This document shows, piece by piece, positions 7,552 to 16,146 of a stretch of DNA of 47,783 bases. The notes below the pieces were generated by a model that was given only the letters and a program-made list of their open reading frames with translations, was not told the origin of the DNA and ran no database searches. Numbering within the stretch: the stretch's first letter is position 1; the number at the start of each line of letters is the position of its first letter. The position numbers and the translations under genes were made by a program. Origin of the DNA: PS1 clade bacterium (GTDB taxonomy: Bacteria; Pseudomonadota; Alphaproteobacteria; RS24); the NCBI GenBank assembly GCA_003331985.1, contig QOQK01000007.1, positions 1-47,783 on the forward strand. The letters are read 5' to 3'.

Positions 7552-8757
7552 ATGCCGACCCAAATTTCTGATGTTCCTGAAAACCTCCTAAGTGATTTTG
7601 ATTTGGTTGCCGATCCGGAAATGATGCGCAACCCACAACAAAGAATGACAGATGCACTCGTCAATGACGGGCGGGATATATTCTACACACCTCATAATGG
7701 CGGGCACTGGATTGTCACTAATTATGAAATGGGGCATGAAATTTTGAGCAACCCTGAACTTTATGGTTCATTCCCAATTGGTGTGCCTGCTAATTACGAA
7801 CAACGCCCGCGCTTGATACCACTAGAAAGTGATCCGCAAAGTCACCCGCGTTATCGTCGCCTCCTGCTCCCGGTATTCGCGCCAAATATCATCAGTAAAA
7901 TGGAAGACAAAATTCGCCAACGAACAATCAGTGTTCTTGAGGAGGCCCTGCAATCGCCAGAAATTGACTTTCTTTGGGATATTGCCAAACCCATTCCAAC
8001 AGGTGTGTTTCTGGAAATGCTCGGCCTCCCCCAGCATATGCAACCGCAGTTCTTTGAATGGGAAAACGGTTTTTACAGAGCTGAAACTGTCGAGGCGCGT
8101 GTCGATTATGGCCAAAAGATTGCTCACTATTTAAGCCAAGCGGCAGAAGACCATGTCACCAATCCACGCGATGATGTGATGAGCATGTTGCTTGAAGTAG
8201 AGGTTGAAGGCGAAAGGCTTTCTCGCGACGAGGTGGATGCAATTTGTTATTTACTGTTTCTCGCCGGGGTGGACACAGTTGCCGCCATGCTGACCTTCAT
8301 CGCCAATTACCTTGCACAAAATCAGGATCTTTATCAGAAAATTAAAGCCGACAAAGAATTTCTGGAAACGGCAACCGATGAACTCCTCCGTATGCACGCC
8401 TTCATCAATCTGAATCGTATATGCGAAGCGGATACCGAATTCCACGGTGTGCATTTCAAACAAGGCGATAATATTGTTGTTCCATCATTCGTTACTGACC
8501 GTGATGCGGCAACTTTCCCCGATCCGCATAATTTCAATCCTGAGCGTTCGAAAGTTGAGCGCAATATGCATCATGCTTTTGGTGACGGCCCACATAAATG
8601 CATCGGCATGCATCTGGCCAAGCTGGAAGTAAAAATTGTGTTGGAGGAATTTGCCAAGCGGGTTGAAGCATTTTCAATCACTGATGAAAGCAAAATTTCG
8701 GCTCATGGCGGCACAACGATGGGCATGGATAATTTACCCATCACATGGACTGCTTGA
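7552..8757 (+). CDS. Cytochrome P450
   Basis: This soluble bacterial P450 of 401 residues is a heme-thiolate monooxygenase. The I-helix oxygen-activation motif is AGVDT (238-242), the K-helix ExxR is ELLR (277-280), and the heme loop FGDGPHKCIG (343-352) puts the thiolate ligand at Cys350. No ferredoxin or reductase gene lies nearby, so electrons must come from partners encoded elsewhere. GGAG precedes the ATG by 5 nt. It is divergent from crtE across a 457-bp gap and convergent with the TonB receptor. The substrate is unknown; a terpenoid or carotenoid-derived compound is one possibility suggested only by position. Confidence 0.93.
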   Translation: MPTQISDVPENLLSDFDLVADPEMMRNPQQRMTDALVNDGRDIFYTPHNGGHWIVTNYEMGHEILSNPELYGSFPIGVPANYEQRPRLIPLESDPQSHPRYRRLLLPVFAPNIISKMEDKIRQRTISVLEEALQSPEIDFLWDIAKPIPTGVFLEMLGLPQHMQPQFFEWENGFYRAETVEARVDYGQKIAHYLSQAAEDHVTNPRDDVMSMLLEVEVEGERLSRDEVDAICYLLFLAGVDTVAAMLTFIANYLAQNQDLYQKIKADKEFLETATDELLRMHAFINLNRICEADTEFHGVHFKQGDNIVVPSFVTDRDAATFPDPHNFNPERSKVERNMHHAFGDGPHKCIGMHLAKLEVKIVLEEFAKRVEAFSITDESKISAHGGTTMGMDNLPITWTA

Positions 8758-8775
8758 GCGTCGTTTATCAGCGAA

Positions 8776-10833
8776 CTAAAAAACCTTCTTTAAACCAAGG
8801 GAAAAATGCCTCTGTTCACCGGGGAAGTAACGGGCATTTCCAAAAGCAAAATCTGCACGTTTGGCGTATTTTTCATTAAACAAATTCATTACCCGCAGAC
8901 TTAAAAATGCCCCGTCCGTAATCTCACGCGCCAGTGTCAAATCGACCAAATCGTGACCCGGATAATCATTGTTGTTTCGCTCGTCAGTATAATATTTGCC
9001 GGTATATTGCCAGGTGAGCTTTACTGAAGAAACATCATCCGGCCTCCAAATTGCTGAGAAATTACCCAGGCGTCGTGGCGCGGTATCAATATCACTTCCC
9101 TTAACAATACCATTAGGCGTATGGCTAAAATCGTAACTATGTAAAGCATATGTTAGTTGAGAACTCAGGGTCAGGTTTTGCGAGGGGCTGAATTGCACAT
9201 CAAGCTCAAGACCCTCATGACTGGTTTTCCCATTACTCACATTTTCATTATTGGAGTCACGAAAATGAAAATGCTTCTTCTGCATTTTATAAATTGCGAT
9301 CTCATAACTGAACAACCTCGCTGACGGCCCCATACCTCCCCGCATCCCGATTTCAAAACTGTCAATCTGTTCGGCTTTTATTGTTTCAGGTGTCTGCCCG
9401 TTACGAAGGCGGTATAAATCTGTTGTCTGGGGCGCACGATGACCACGTTTAAGATTTGCAAAAAAAGTTTGCTTCCCAATTTTATTTACCCAGCCAAGCT
9501 TCGGCGACCATGTTTGAAAATCATCATCTCTATCAGCCGGACGGAAAAATCGTCCAAAAGCGCCATCGCTCGTCTCGTTTTTATATGCATAGGCTGTGTG
9601 CTCTCCGCGCAAGCCAATTGTCATTAGGGCGGTCTTACCCATCGGTATTTCACCATGAACAAAACCTGCAAATGTCTCTGCCTTGACGGTGTAATCATAC
9701 TGGACACCCGGCAAAAATCCAAATTGCGCCGGGCGTTTTTGGATTTGCGTCAGTTCTCCTTCTGTGGCTTCAACATCAAGACCATAAACCAACTCAGATA
9801 GAAATTCAGAGGCATCGAATTTTTGCGTAAACGCTGATTGAACACCGACACTATAATGACGGTTGGTTTCTTCCGGGTCAGCACTGGCAAGAAAGTGCAT
9901 TAAAAAACGCATATCGTGATAACGGATATAAGGTGTCAGGCGCAAAGTTCTGTTGCCAGATAATTTTTTTTCCGCATAAAGAGCCGCCCTAAAACTTTCA
10001 GCATTTCTAAATGCGTTGTCATCAGTGTTCTTTTTGGCGAGTTGCTTGTCACGGTAACTTGTTGCGTAGCCGGCAGTTTCTTGCTCTAGATGATTGGCAG
10101 ATATGACCAACCTATAATCAGTGTCGGCCCCGCCTTTCCACCCAGATTGAAATTTGAGTTTTTGCTGATCAAACCCTGAAGCCGCTCGATAACCTTCAGT
10201 TTCACCTGAAAAAGTGACCCCTAGCCTGTAGACTTTTTCGTAACTATCATTTTGTGAACTCATATTTGTTGTGAAACGATACCTACCATAACTCCCCAAT
10301 CGCGCTTGAACATTGGAAGTGGGGTCATACGGCGATGGCGCAATAAAATTCACCAGACCATGAACGGCGTTAGACCCATACATGGCGGCGCCCGGGCCTC
10401 TAATGACCTCAAGTCGTTCACTATGTTCATTTTGAGCATCAAGCAGCGCATTCACATTTGAAAACCCCGCCGCACGAAACGCTATGCCATCTTCCATAAA
10501 TAAAAATGACCCTGCACCTGCCCCACCGACAAGCACCGGAGAACGAATTGAAGTCAGATGTTCCACCCCACTTCCGCGATGCATCATCACACCCGGGACA
10601 ACAGCAAGTGCGTCAACAGGATGGATGAATGTTTCATCCTCATTAATAACACTTATATTCCCGGGCATGTTTTGCTTGAAGGACTCACTCCGCTTACCGG
10701 TCACAATTAAGCGCTGAAGCATAAGTTCTTCATGTGCCTCATCAGCCCAAACCTCGTCTGGCGACCAGAAAATAAGCGTAGCCATATAACAGGCAGCAAT
10801 GAAAAATAATTTAAGGAAACAGAAACGTTGCAT
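8776..10833 (-). CDS. TonB-dependent outer-membrane receptor
   Basis: This 685-residue protein has an N-terminal signal segment (about 5-30, ending near VWADEAHEE), then a candidate TonB box LQRLIVTG. The plug domain follows, with VPGVMMHRG and LEVIRGPGAAMYGSNAVHGLVNF, and then a 22-strand type barrel ending in a terminal phenylalanine (LGLKKVF). The family imports iron chelates, vitamins or other large ligands using TonB energy. No TonB, siderophore or ABC genes flank it, so the ligand is unknown. The longer frame begins at a TTG (10845); the ATG at 10833 is preferred, although no strong Shine-Dalgarno is visible. Tandem repeats lie just upstream. Confidence 0.92.
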   Translation of the reverse strand: MQRFCFLKLFFIAACYMATLIFWSPDEVWADEAHEELMLQRLIVTGKRSESFKQNMPGNISVINEDETFIHPVDALAVVPGVMMHRGSGVEHLTSIRSPVLVGGAGAGSFLFMEDGIAFRAAGFSNVNALLDAQNEHSERLEVIRGPGAAMYGSNAVHGLVNFIAPSPYDPTSNVQARLGSYGRYRFTTNMSSQNDSYEKVYRLGVTFSGETEGYRAASGFDQQKLKFQSGWKGGADTDYRLVISANHLEQETAGYATSYRDKQLAKKNTDDNAFRNAESFRAALYAEKKLSGNRTLRLTPYIRYHDMRFLMHFLASADPEETNRHYSVGVQSAFTQKFDASEFLSELVYGLDVEATEGELTQIQKRPAQFGFLPGVQYDYTVKAETFAGFVHGEIPMGKTALMTIGLRGEHTAYAYKNETSDGAFGRFFRPADRDDDFQTWSPKLGWVNKIGKQTFFANLKRGHRAPQTTDLYRLRNGQTPETIKAEQIDSFEIGMRGGMGPSARLFSYEIAIYKMQKKHFHFRDSNNENVSNGKTSHEGLELDVQFSPSQNLTLSSQLTYALHSYDFSHTPNGIVKGSDIDTAPRRLGNFSAIWRPDDVSSVKLTWQYTGKYYTDERNNNDYPGHDLVDLTLAREITDGAFLSLRVMNLFNEKYAKRADFAFGNARYFPGEQRHFSLGLKKVF

Positions 10834-10876
10834 GTGTTTAATCAATCATGAATTGAGGAAATATCAATTCGTAAAA

Positions 10877-10924
10877 CTGTCGCAGACAAAATAAGCTGTC
10901 GCAGACAAAATAAGCTGTCTCAGA
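10877..10924. repeat. 19-bp tandem direct repeat, 2.5 copies, upstream of the TonB receptor
   Basis: Two identical copies of CTGTCGCAGACAAAATAAG occupy 10877-10895 and 10896-10914, and a partial third copy, CTGTCTCAGA, occupies 10915-10924. Each full unit contains the small dyad TGTC-GCA-GACA. The array lies 44 bp upstream of the chosen TonB receptor start, where operators or a -35 element would be expected. The repeats are directly visible; a regulatory or slippage role is inferred. Confidence 0.85.
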
Positions 10925-10954
10925 TGATCGGATGTCGCGGTGAGCGTTTAAAAA

Positions 10955-12223
10955 TTATGACTCAAATTTGACCGGAAACGCATCAAAATAGAATTGAAAT
11001 TTTTCACGTAAAGCAGATGGTTCAATATCGAAATCGCGTTTTAGGTGATAAGTAATCTGCCCATATTTGCCACGAGGATGATTATCCATAAAGTCCTGCA
11101 ATTCACCGCGGGCCTTATCTGTTAATTCCAAGCCGGCCTTCTTATAAATAATCTCAAGTGTCGCAAAAGTATCAGCCATAAATTCTTGAAACATAATATC
11201 CATGCTCTGCGCCGCAGGAATTTGCGAACGGTCACGAACACATGCCTCAAGTAATTTATAAATTCTATCCGCCCAATAACGACCTATCTCAGGCACATCA
11301 ATACTATCGCGAATGGCTCGCCGACCATATGCAACCATCGTTGCGGCCGATTGGATAACCGAAACCGGGTCACGATGCGTAATCGGAATAATGGCATCAG
11401 GAAATACTTTTTTCAGCACCGGTAATTGCTCAAGATGTTGGGGGCATTTTAGTACCCAGCGCGTTTGTGTCCCACTTGCATCACCGTCCTGCCAAGTAAG
11501 AATCTTCAAAACAGTTTTCATATATTCATAATGCGGCGTTTGATCGGTAGAGAAATAAAAATCCCGCCAACGGGGTGAAGTACTCAGCCACTCAAAATTG
11601 TATGAAGCAAAATCAGGCCCCATTAATTCAAGCTCCTCATGAATATGTTCTGGATTCATTGGATGCATCGCCGCCATAAGCGGGCTAATTTGCTGCATGG
11701 CCTGCCATTGCCCATCACATCTTTCATATCGCGGGTCTTTACCATTTTTCTCCGTCTGCTCGCCGGGTGTCGGGACTGGCTCATAGGACTCCCATAAAGG
11801 CAAAGAGCGCAGTCGGCTATCCGCCGCCAGAAGATTCAACAAATGCGTTGTGCCTGAGCGCGGTAACCCTGCCACAATAATTGGAGCATCAATTTTAACA
11901 TCATGGATTTCGGGGTGACGGGTCAGTAAGTCCTGTATCAGCAAACGGTTTTTGGCAAAAGTCACCAGTTTGCCTCTCAATCCCAGAAGCCCAAGATTAT
12001 TAATTGTCTTATCCTGCCCCCATTCATCACACAGCAGGGAAAGCCGGGGCATAAATTCCATATCTCCGAAATCTTCAAGCGACAGCGTGTCTTTGGCTTC
12101 TGCTAAAATGTCATCGGGGTTCAGCGCTACAGACATGTCCGCCACCATTTCCATAGCAGCTTGCGCGGCCTCGGTTAGAACCGGCGCAGATAAATCGTCA
12201 ATTGTGATGATATTTTTTTCCAT
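10955..12223 (-). CDS. Sulfotransferase family protein (PAPS-dependent)
   Basis: In this 422-residue protein the PAPS 5'-phosphosulfate loop is clear, PIIVAGLPRSGTTHLLNLL (about 115-133). The 3'-phosphate-binding segment PITHRDPVSVIQSAATM follows about 150 residues later. These sulfotransferases move sulfate from PAPS to hydroxyl groups on small molecules or lipids. GGAGGGG lies 2-8 nt ahead of the ATG. It sits upstream of the TonB receptor on the same strand and is divergent from the glycerate kinase gene. The acceptor is unknown. The length exceeds the minimal domain by roughly 100 N-terminal residues of unassigned helix-rich sequence, as in many bacterial Sulfotransfer_3 members. Confidence 0.88.
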   Translation of the reverse strand: MEKNIITIDDLSAPVLTEAAQAAMEMVADMSVALNPDDILAEAKDTLSLEDFGDMEFMPRLSLLCDEWGQDKTINNLGLLGLRGKLVTFAKNRLLIQDLLTRHPEIHDVKIDAPIIVAGLPRSGTTHLLNLLAADSRLRSLPLWESYEPVPTPGEQTEKNGKDPRYERCDGQWQAMQQISPLMAAMHPMNPEHIHEELELMGPDFASYNFEWLSTSPRWRDFYFSTDQTPHYEYMKTVLKILTWQDGDASGTQTRWVLKCPQHLEQLPVLKKVFPDAIIPITHRDPVSVIQSAATMVAYGRRAIRDSIDVPEIGRYWADRIYKLLEACVRDRSQIPAAQSMDIMFQEFMADTFATLEIIYKKAGLELTDKARGELQDFMDNHPRGKYGQITYHLKRDFDIEPSALREKFQFYFDAFPVKFES

Positions 12224-12356
12224 GACCCCTCCAGAACGGAAAGACTACAACAGGATATCACCGATTGGAATGCTATGTATCAGTGCAATCATACTCTTTA
12301 GCCTCAGATATCCTATAAACCTTTACGCATCGCAGAAAATATGGGTAAATCACACT

Positions 12357-13151
12357 ATGTTGCTCGCAGATGTAATTTCAGACCTGGTTACATTCCTAGA
12401 TGATAAAATCTCAGATGCCCCTTTTACACTCGCTGTTTCCGGCGGTCAGGGGGCTGGCAAATCCACAATGTGCAAAGCCCTTGAGGACGCTTTACTTCCT
12501 AAAGGTCAAAAGACCCTCACCCTTTCGCTGGATGATTTTTATCACAGCAAAGCGACGCGACAAATGCTCGCCGACACCATCCATCCGCTATGTGCCACAC
12601 GCGGCGTACCCGGTACGCATGACCTAACACTCATGCGCCAAACGCTGGCAGCACTTCGCAAGGCTGATGAAACCTCACACACCCCAATTCCGAGATTCAG
12701 CAAAAGTCATGATGATAGACTTTCACAGCGAGACTGGTTGATTTTTGAAGGCCGCCCCAATTTAATTATTATTGAGGGCTGGTGTGTCGGTGCAGAGGCC
12801 AACTTTATTGCCGAATACTCCCCGACAGATTGGGAAAGCAAGCACGACCCTGATGGAGTTTGGAAGCGTTGGGCTATGGCGCAAGCCGATGCCTATAAGG
12901 ATATCTGGTCCGCACGAGATGCGCTCATACTATTAAGGCAAAAAGATTTTGAACAGGTTATTGATAGCCGCTGGGCACAAGAACAGCAAAATGCACGTGA
13001 AAGTGGTGTCTGGCAGTTTGAAAACCGTGACGCTGTCGCTGATTTTTGCGCCCATTATGAAAGTTGGACAAAGGGCATCTGGGAATATTTACCAAATTAC
13101 GCTGATTTTCATATTTATCGGGACTCTAACTATGTTTTCAGCTATCTATAG
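12357..13151 (+). CDS. D-glycerate 3-kinase-like P-loop kinase
   Basis: This 264-residue protein has Walker A GGQGAGKST (29-37) and then SLDDFYHS, RGVPGTHDLTL, IPRFSKSHDDR and IIIEGWCVGA. That motif order matches the plant/cyanobacterial GLYK D-glycerate 3-kinase family (phosphoribulokinase/uridine-kinase-like fold). The reaction would be D-glycerate + ATP to 3-phosphoglycerate. The frame extends far upstream into antisense of the sulfotransferase gene, but homology begins at the ATG 12357; no strong Shine-Dalgarno is visible. It lies 24 bp before the glucosylglycerate phosphorylase gene, so it would phosphorylate the glycerate released by that enzyme. The family is well supported; 3- rather than 2-phosphorylation is inferred from the family. 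Confidence 0.87.
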   Translation: MLLADVISDLVTFLDDKISDAPFTLAVSGGQGAGKSTMCKALEDALLPKGQKTLTLSLDDFYHSKATRQMLADTIHPLCATRGVPGTHDLTLMRQTLAALRKADETSHTPIPRFSKSHDDRLSQRDWLIFEGRPNLIIIEGWCVGAEANFIAEYSPTDWESKHDPDGVWKRWAMAQADAYKDIWSARDALILLRQKDFEQVIDSRWAQEQQNARESGVWQFENRDAVADFCAHYESWTKGIWEYLPNYADFHIYRDSNYVFSYL

Positions 13152-13175
13152 GATGAATACCAAGGCTTAGTAACA

Positions 13176-14891
13176 GTGTTAAAACATATACTCTCCCGGC
13201 ATATTGAGTTTATTTATCCGCAATCGGACTCATCGTCTCTGGTTGAGAAAATATGTGAAAGCTTTGACATCTCCCCGACCACTGAAGCTAAAACAGACCA
13301 AGAATTTTGGGATGAGAATGACAGCTTTCTCATCACATATGGGGATACGATTTTATCGGATGAAAAACATCCGCTCCAAAACATCCATGAGTTTCTCGGT
13401 GAATATCTCGAAAAAGCCATCACCGGCGTCCATATTCTTCCCTATTTCCCCTTCACCTCGGATGATGGCTTTGCCGTCAGCGATTACCGAACTGTCCGCC
13501 ATGATTTAGGCGATTGGGAGGATATTCAGGGCATCGCAGAGGATTATCGACTGATGTCCGATGTGGTTATCAACCACGCCTCTGCCAACCATGAATGGTT
13601 CAAACAGTTTTTATCAAATGAAAATCCTGGGCAGCATTATATCAAAACATCAGATCCGACGGAGGATTTATCTCTCGTAACACGCCCGCGCCCATCCCCT
13701 CTGCTTATTCCATTTAAAACCACATCCGGCGAGAAACATGTCTGGTGTACATTCGGTCCAGATCAAGTCGATCTTGATTTTTCTAACCCTGACCTGTTGT
13801 GCGAATTTATTTCCCTTATGCGCTTTTATATAAATAAAGGCATTCGTGTGTTTCGGCTTGATGCAGTGGGTTTTTTATGGAAAGAGGCCGGCACGAATTG
13901 TCTTCATCTGCCTCAAACCCATGAAATTATCAAACTTATACGCACACTTGTCGACCATCTAGACGATACGGTTTTATTGATTACTGAAACCAATGTGCCC
14001 AATCATGAAAACCTACAATATTTTGGCAATGGCAATGAAGCCCATGTGATTTACAATTTCAGTCTACCTCCTTTACTTGTGCATGCACTCCTCACCGGAC
14101 GTTCAACTTATTTGAGGCGCTGGATGATGGCCATGCCACCGAGCCAAGATGGATGTACATTGTTTAATTTCTCAGCATCTCATGATGGCATTGGTCTCCG
14201 CCCTGTTGAAGGTCTCCTGCCGGAGGACGAAATTTCCAAAATGATTGATACAATTATGGGGTTTGGTGGGCGTGTAACCATGCGCAGTTTTGAAGGGCGC
14301 GAAGTGCCTTATGAAATGAACACAACCCTCTTTAGTGCATTAAAAGGTACGGTTCATGGTGAGGATAATCTTCATGTTGCCCGTTTCATTGCCTCTCAAA
14401 CCATAATGATGTCTTTGGAGGGCATACCCGCTTTTTATATTCAAAGTCTTCTGGCTTCAGAAAATGATGAAGCCCTTGCCACCGAGGCGGGACATAACCG
14501 TGCGCTGAACAGAACACAATGGTCAGGCGAACACATTGACACAGCATTATCCGATGACTCTTCACCGCTGTTTCAGATTTTTTATGAATTGAAAAACCGG
14601 TTAGAAATCAGAAAAAAGCAAAAGGCGTTCCACCCTGACGCAACCCAGTTTACGCTACACCTCAAGCCCGGCATGTTTGGCTTCTGGCGGCAAAGTCTAG
14701 ATCGCAAACAATCGCTGTTTGTCGTAACCAATATTACCCATGAAGAAAAGCTGCTCAGTTTGCGTGATATGAATTTGTATCAGCAAGCTCAATGGAAAGA
14801 TTTATTAAGTGATAAGATTGTAGACCCGTCTGACGAGGTCCTGACTTTGGCACCTTACCAGAGCATCTGGATTACGAATATTTTAGGTTAA
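13176..14891 (+). CDS. Glucosylglycerate phosphorylase-like GH13_18 enzyme (sucrose phosphorylase family)
   Basis: This 571-residue (beta/alpha)8 glycoside hydrolase family 13 protein carries the GH13_18 pattern. It shows ITGVHILPYFPFTSDDGF, nucleophile Asp229 in FRLDAVGF, acid/base Glu271 in LLITETNVP and the SHDGIGLRP segment with His336/Asp337. GH13_18 contains sucrose, glucosylglycerol and glucosylglycerate phosphorylases. The glycerate kinase next door and the convergent gpgS/gpgP genes point to glucosylglycerate + phosphate giving glucose 1-phosphate + D-glycerate. The start is GTG, with AAGG 10 nt upstream. It is longer than classical sucrose phosphorylase (about 500 residues), as the glucosylglycerate branch tends to be. 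The substrate is inferred from context. Confidence 0.87.
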   Translation: MLKHILSRHIEFIYPQSDSSSLVEKICESFDISPTTEAKTDQEFWDENDSFLITYGDTILSDEKHPLQNIHEFLGEYLEKAITGVHILPYFPFTSDDGFAVSDYRTVRHDLGDWEDIQGIAEDYRLMSDVVINHASANHEWFKQFLSNENPGQHYIKTSDPTEDLSLVTRPRPSPLLIPFKTTSGEKHVWCTFGPDQVDLDFSNPDLLCEFISLMRFYINKGIRVFRLDAVGFLWKEAGTNCLHLPQTHEIIKLIRTLVDHLDDTVLLITETNVPNHENLQYFGNGNEAHVIYNFSLPPLLVHALLTGRSTYLRRWMMAMPPSQDGCTLFNFSASHDGIGLRPVEGLLPEDEISKMIDTIMGFGGRVTMRSFEGREVPYEMNTTLFSALKGTVHGEDNLHVARFIASQTIMMSLEGIPAFYIQSLLASENDEALATEAGHNRALNRTQWSGEHIDTALSDDSSPLFQIFYELKNRLEIRKKQKAFHPDATQFTLHLKPGMFGFWRQSLDRKQSLFVVTNITHEEKLLSLRDMNLYQQAQWKDLLSDKIVDPSDEVLTLAPYQSIWITNILG

Positions 14892-14904
14892 TTCGATAAA
14901 CACC

Positions 14905-16116
14905 CTAAGCATTATCGAGTTTCACAGCCTCGGCATAACGCGACAGAAAATCTGACTTGGCAGCGTTAACGCGGTTCCAACTCGGCAGGAACGGCGTTTC
15001 CATTGGATTTTGTAAATAGGTTTCCCCGGCGACCATAATATTACGAGCAAATAGCTCGACTGCCGCTTCTTCAGCATGCCGATCTAATGTCAGATCATTC
15101 ATCATGGCATCATTATAATAACAATCAATGCGATCTAAAGCTTCACGATAATAAGTCGCTTTAATCGTTCGGAACTTCTCTGCCGAAAAAATTTCACCAT
15201 CGGTTGCCAGCTTTCGAAACACTGCTTTACTGATATCAACGCTCATGCGCGACAAGCCTTTGGAAACATCCCCAGGAGACATCTCCTGATGCTTGTGATC
15301 ATACTGGTCCGCAATATCAACCTGCGTAATCACGCGATTTGAATAATTACGGCGCACTTCGGAAAGAACACCTATTTCAAGTCCCCAATCAGACGGGATG
15401 CGAATGTCGTTTACAACATGGCTTCGCATGGCGAACTCGCCCGCAAGCGGATAGCGGAAGCTGTCTAAAAACCTCAAATAATCATTTTCACCGCAGACTT
15501 TCCGTAAAGCTTCTAAGAGAGGGGTGATGAGCAAGCGCGTTACGCGCCCTCCTAATTTTTGTTCGTTAATACGCGGGTAAAAACCTTTGGCAAACACATA
15601 AGGAAATACCGGATGCACAACCGGATAAAGCAACCGCGCCAGCATTTCTCGATTATAGGTAAGGATATCGCAATCATGTAAGCCGATGACATCGACATTG
15701 CGTAATGACAGCATATAGCCGAAGCAATACCAGACATTTCGTCCCTTGCCCGGCTCAGTCGGCGCGAGCCCGAACTCGGCAAGCTCCTTATCCAAAGCTG
15801 TCAATCGAGGCCCATCGTGCCATAAAACGGCATGTTGTTGCGGAAGGCGGGAAAAATATTTTTTGGCATGCTCAAATTGTTTTTCATCAGCTTGGTCAAG
15901 CCCAATCACGATTTGATTGAGATAAGGAACTTTTATCAGCTCCTGAACAATGTTTTCGAGCGCAGGACCCTCAAGTTCGGAATAAAGACTTGGAAGGACG
16001 AGGCCAATAGAACGTTTCTGGGAATATGCGGAAAGCTCGCGCTCCAAATCGTCAACAGAACGTCTTGTTAGATTGTGGAGAGTTGTAATACTACCGTTCT
16101 GAAAAAAATCAGCCAT
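14905..16116 (-). CDS. gpgS: Glucosyl-3-phosphoglycerate synthase (GT81-like)
   Basis: This 403-residue GT-A-fold glycosyltransferase has a donor-site strand IGLVLPSLYSELEGP (about 37-51), a PGKGRNVWY loop (122-130) and the metal-binding DCD (148-150) in GLHDCDILTYN. These fit the GT81 enzymes, which move glucose from an NDP-glucose to 3-phosphoglycerate. The paired downstream step is gpgP, which lies 30 bp upstream in the same operon. The 3' end faces the GH13_18 gene with a 13-bp gap. Product stereochemistry (glucosyl versus mannosyl) is not decided by sequence alone; the phosphorylase context favours glucosyl. Confidence 0.85.
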   Translation of the reverse strand: MADFFQNGSITTLHNLTRRSVDDLERELSAYSQKRSIGLVLPSLYSELEGPALENIVQELIKVPYLNQIVIGLDQADEKQFEHAKKYFSRLPQQHAVLWHDGPRLTALDKELAEFGLAPTEPGKGRNVWYCFGYMLSLRNVDVIGLHDCDILTYNREMLARLLYPVVHPVFPYVFAKGFYPRINEQKLGGRVTRLLITPLLEALRKVCGENDYLRFLDSFRYPLAGEFAMRSHVVNDIRIPSDWGLEIGVLSEVRRNYSNRVITQVDIADQYDHKHQEMSPGDVSKGLSRMSVDISKAVFRKLATDGEIFSAEKFRTIKATYYREALDRIDCYYNDAMMNDLTLDRHAEEAAVELFARNIMVAGETYLQNPMETPFLPSWNRVNAAKSDFLSRYAEAVKLDNA

Positions 16117-16146
16117 TGCTCAAGTCCATTTCGTTATTAATATTAG

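Noticed and set aside
11952-12356. N-terminal extension of the glycerate kinase frame
   Set aside because: It is antisense to the sulfotransferase gene and shows no kinase homology; family similarity begins at the ATG 12357.
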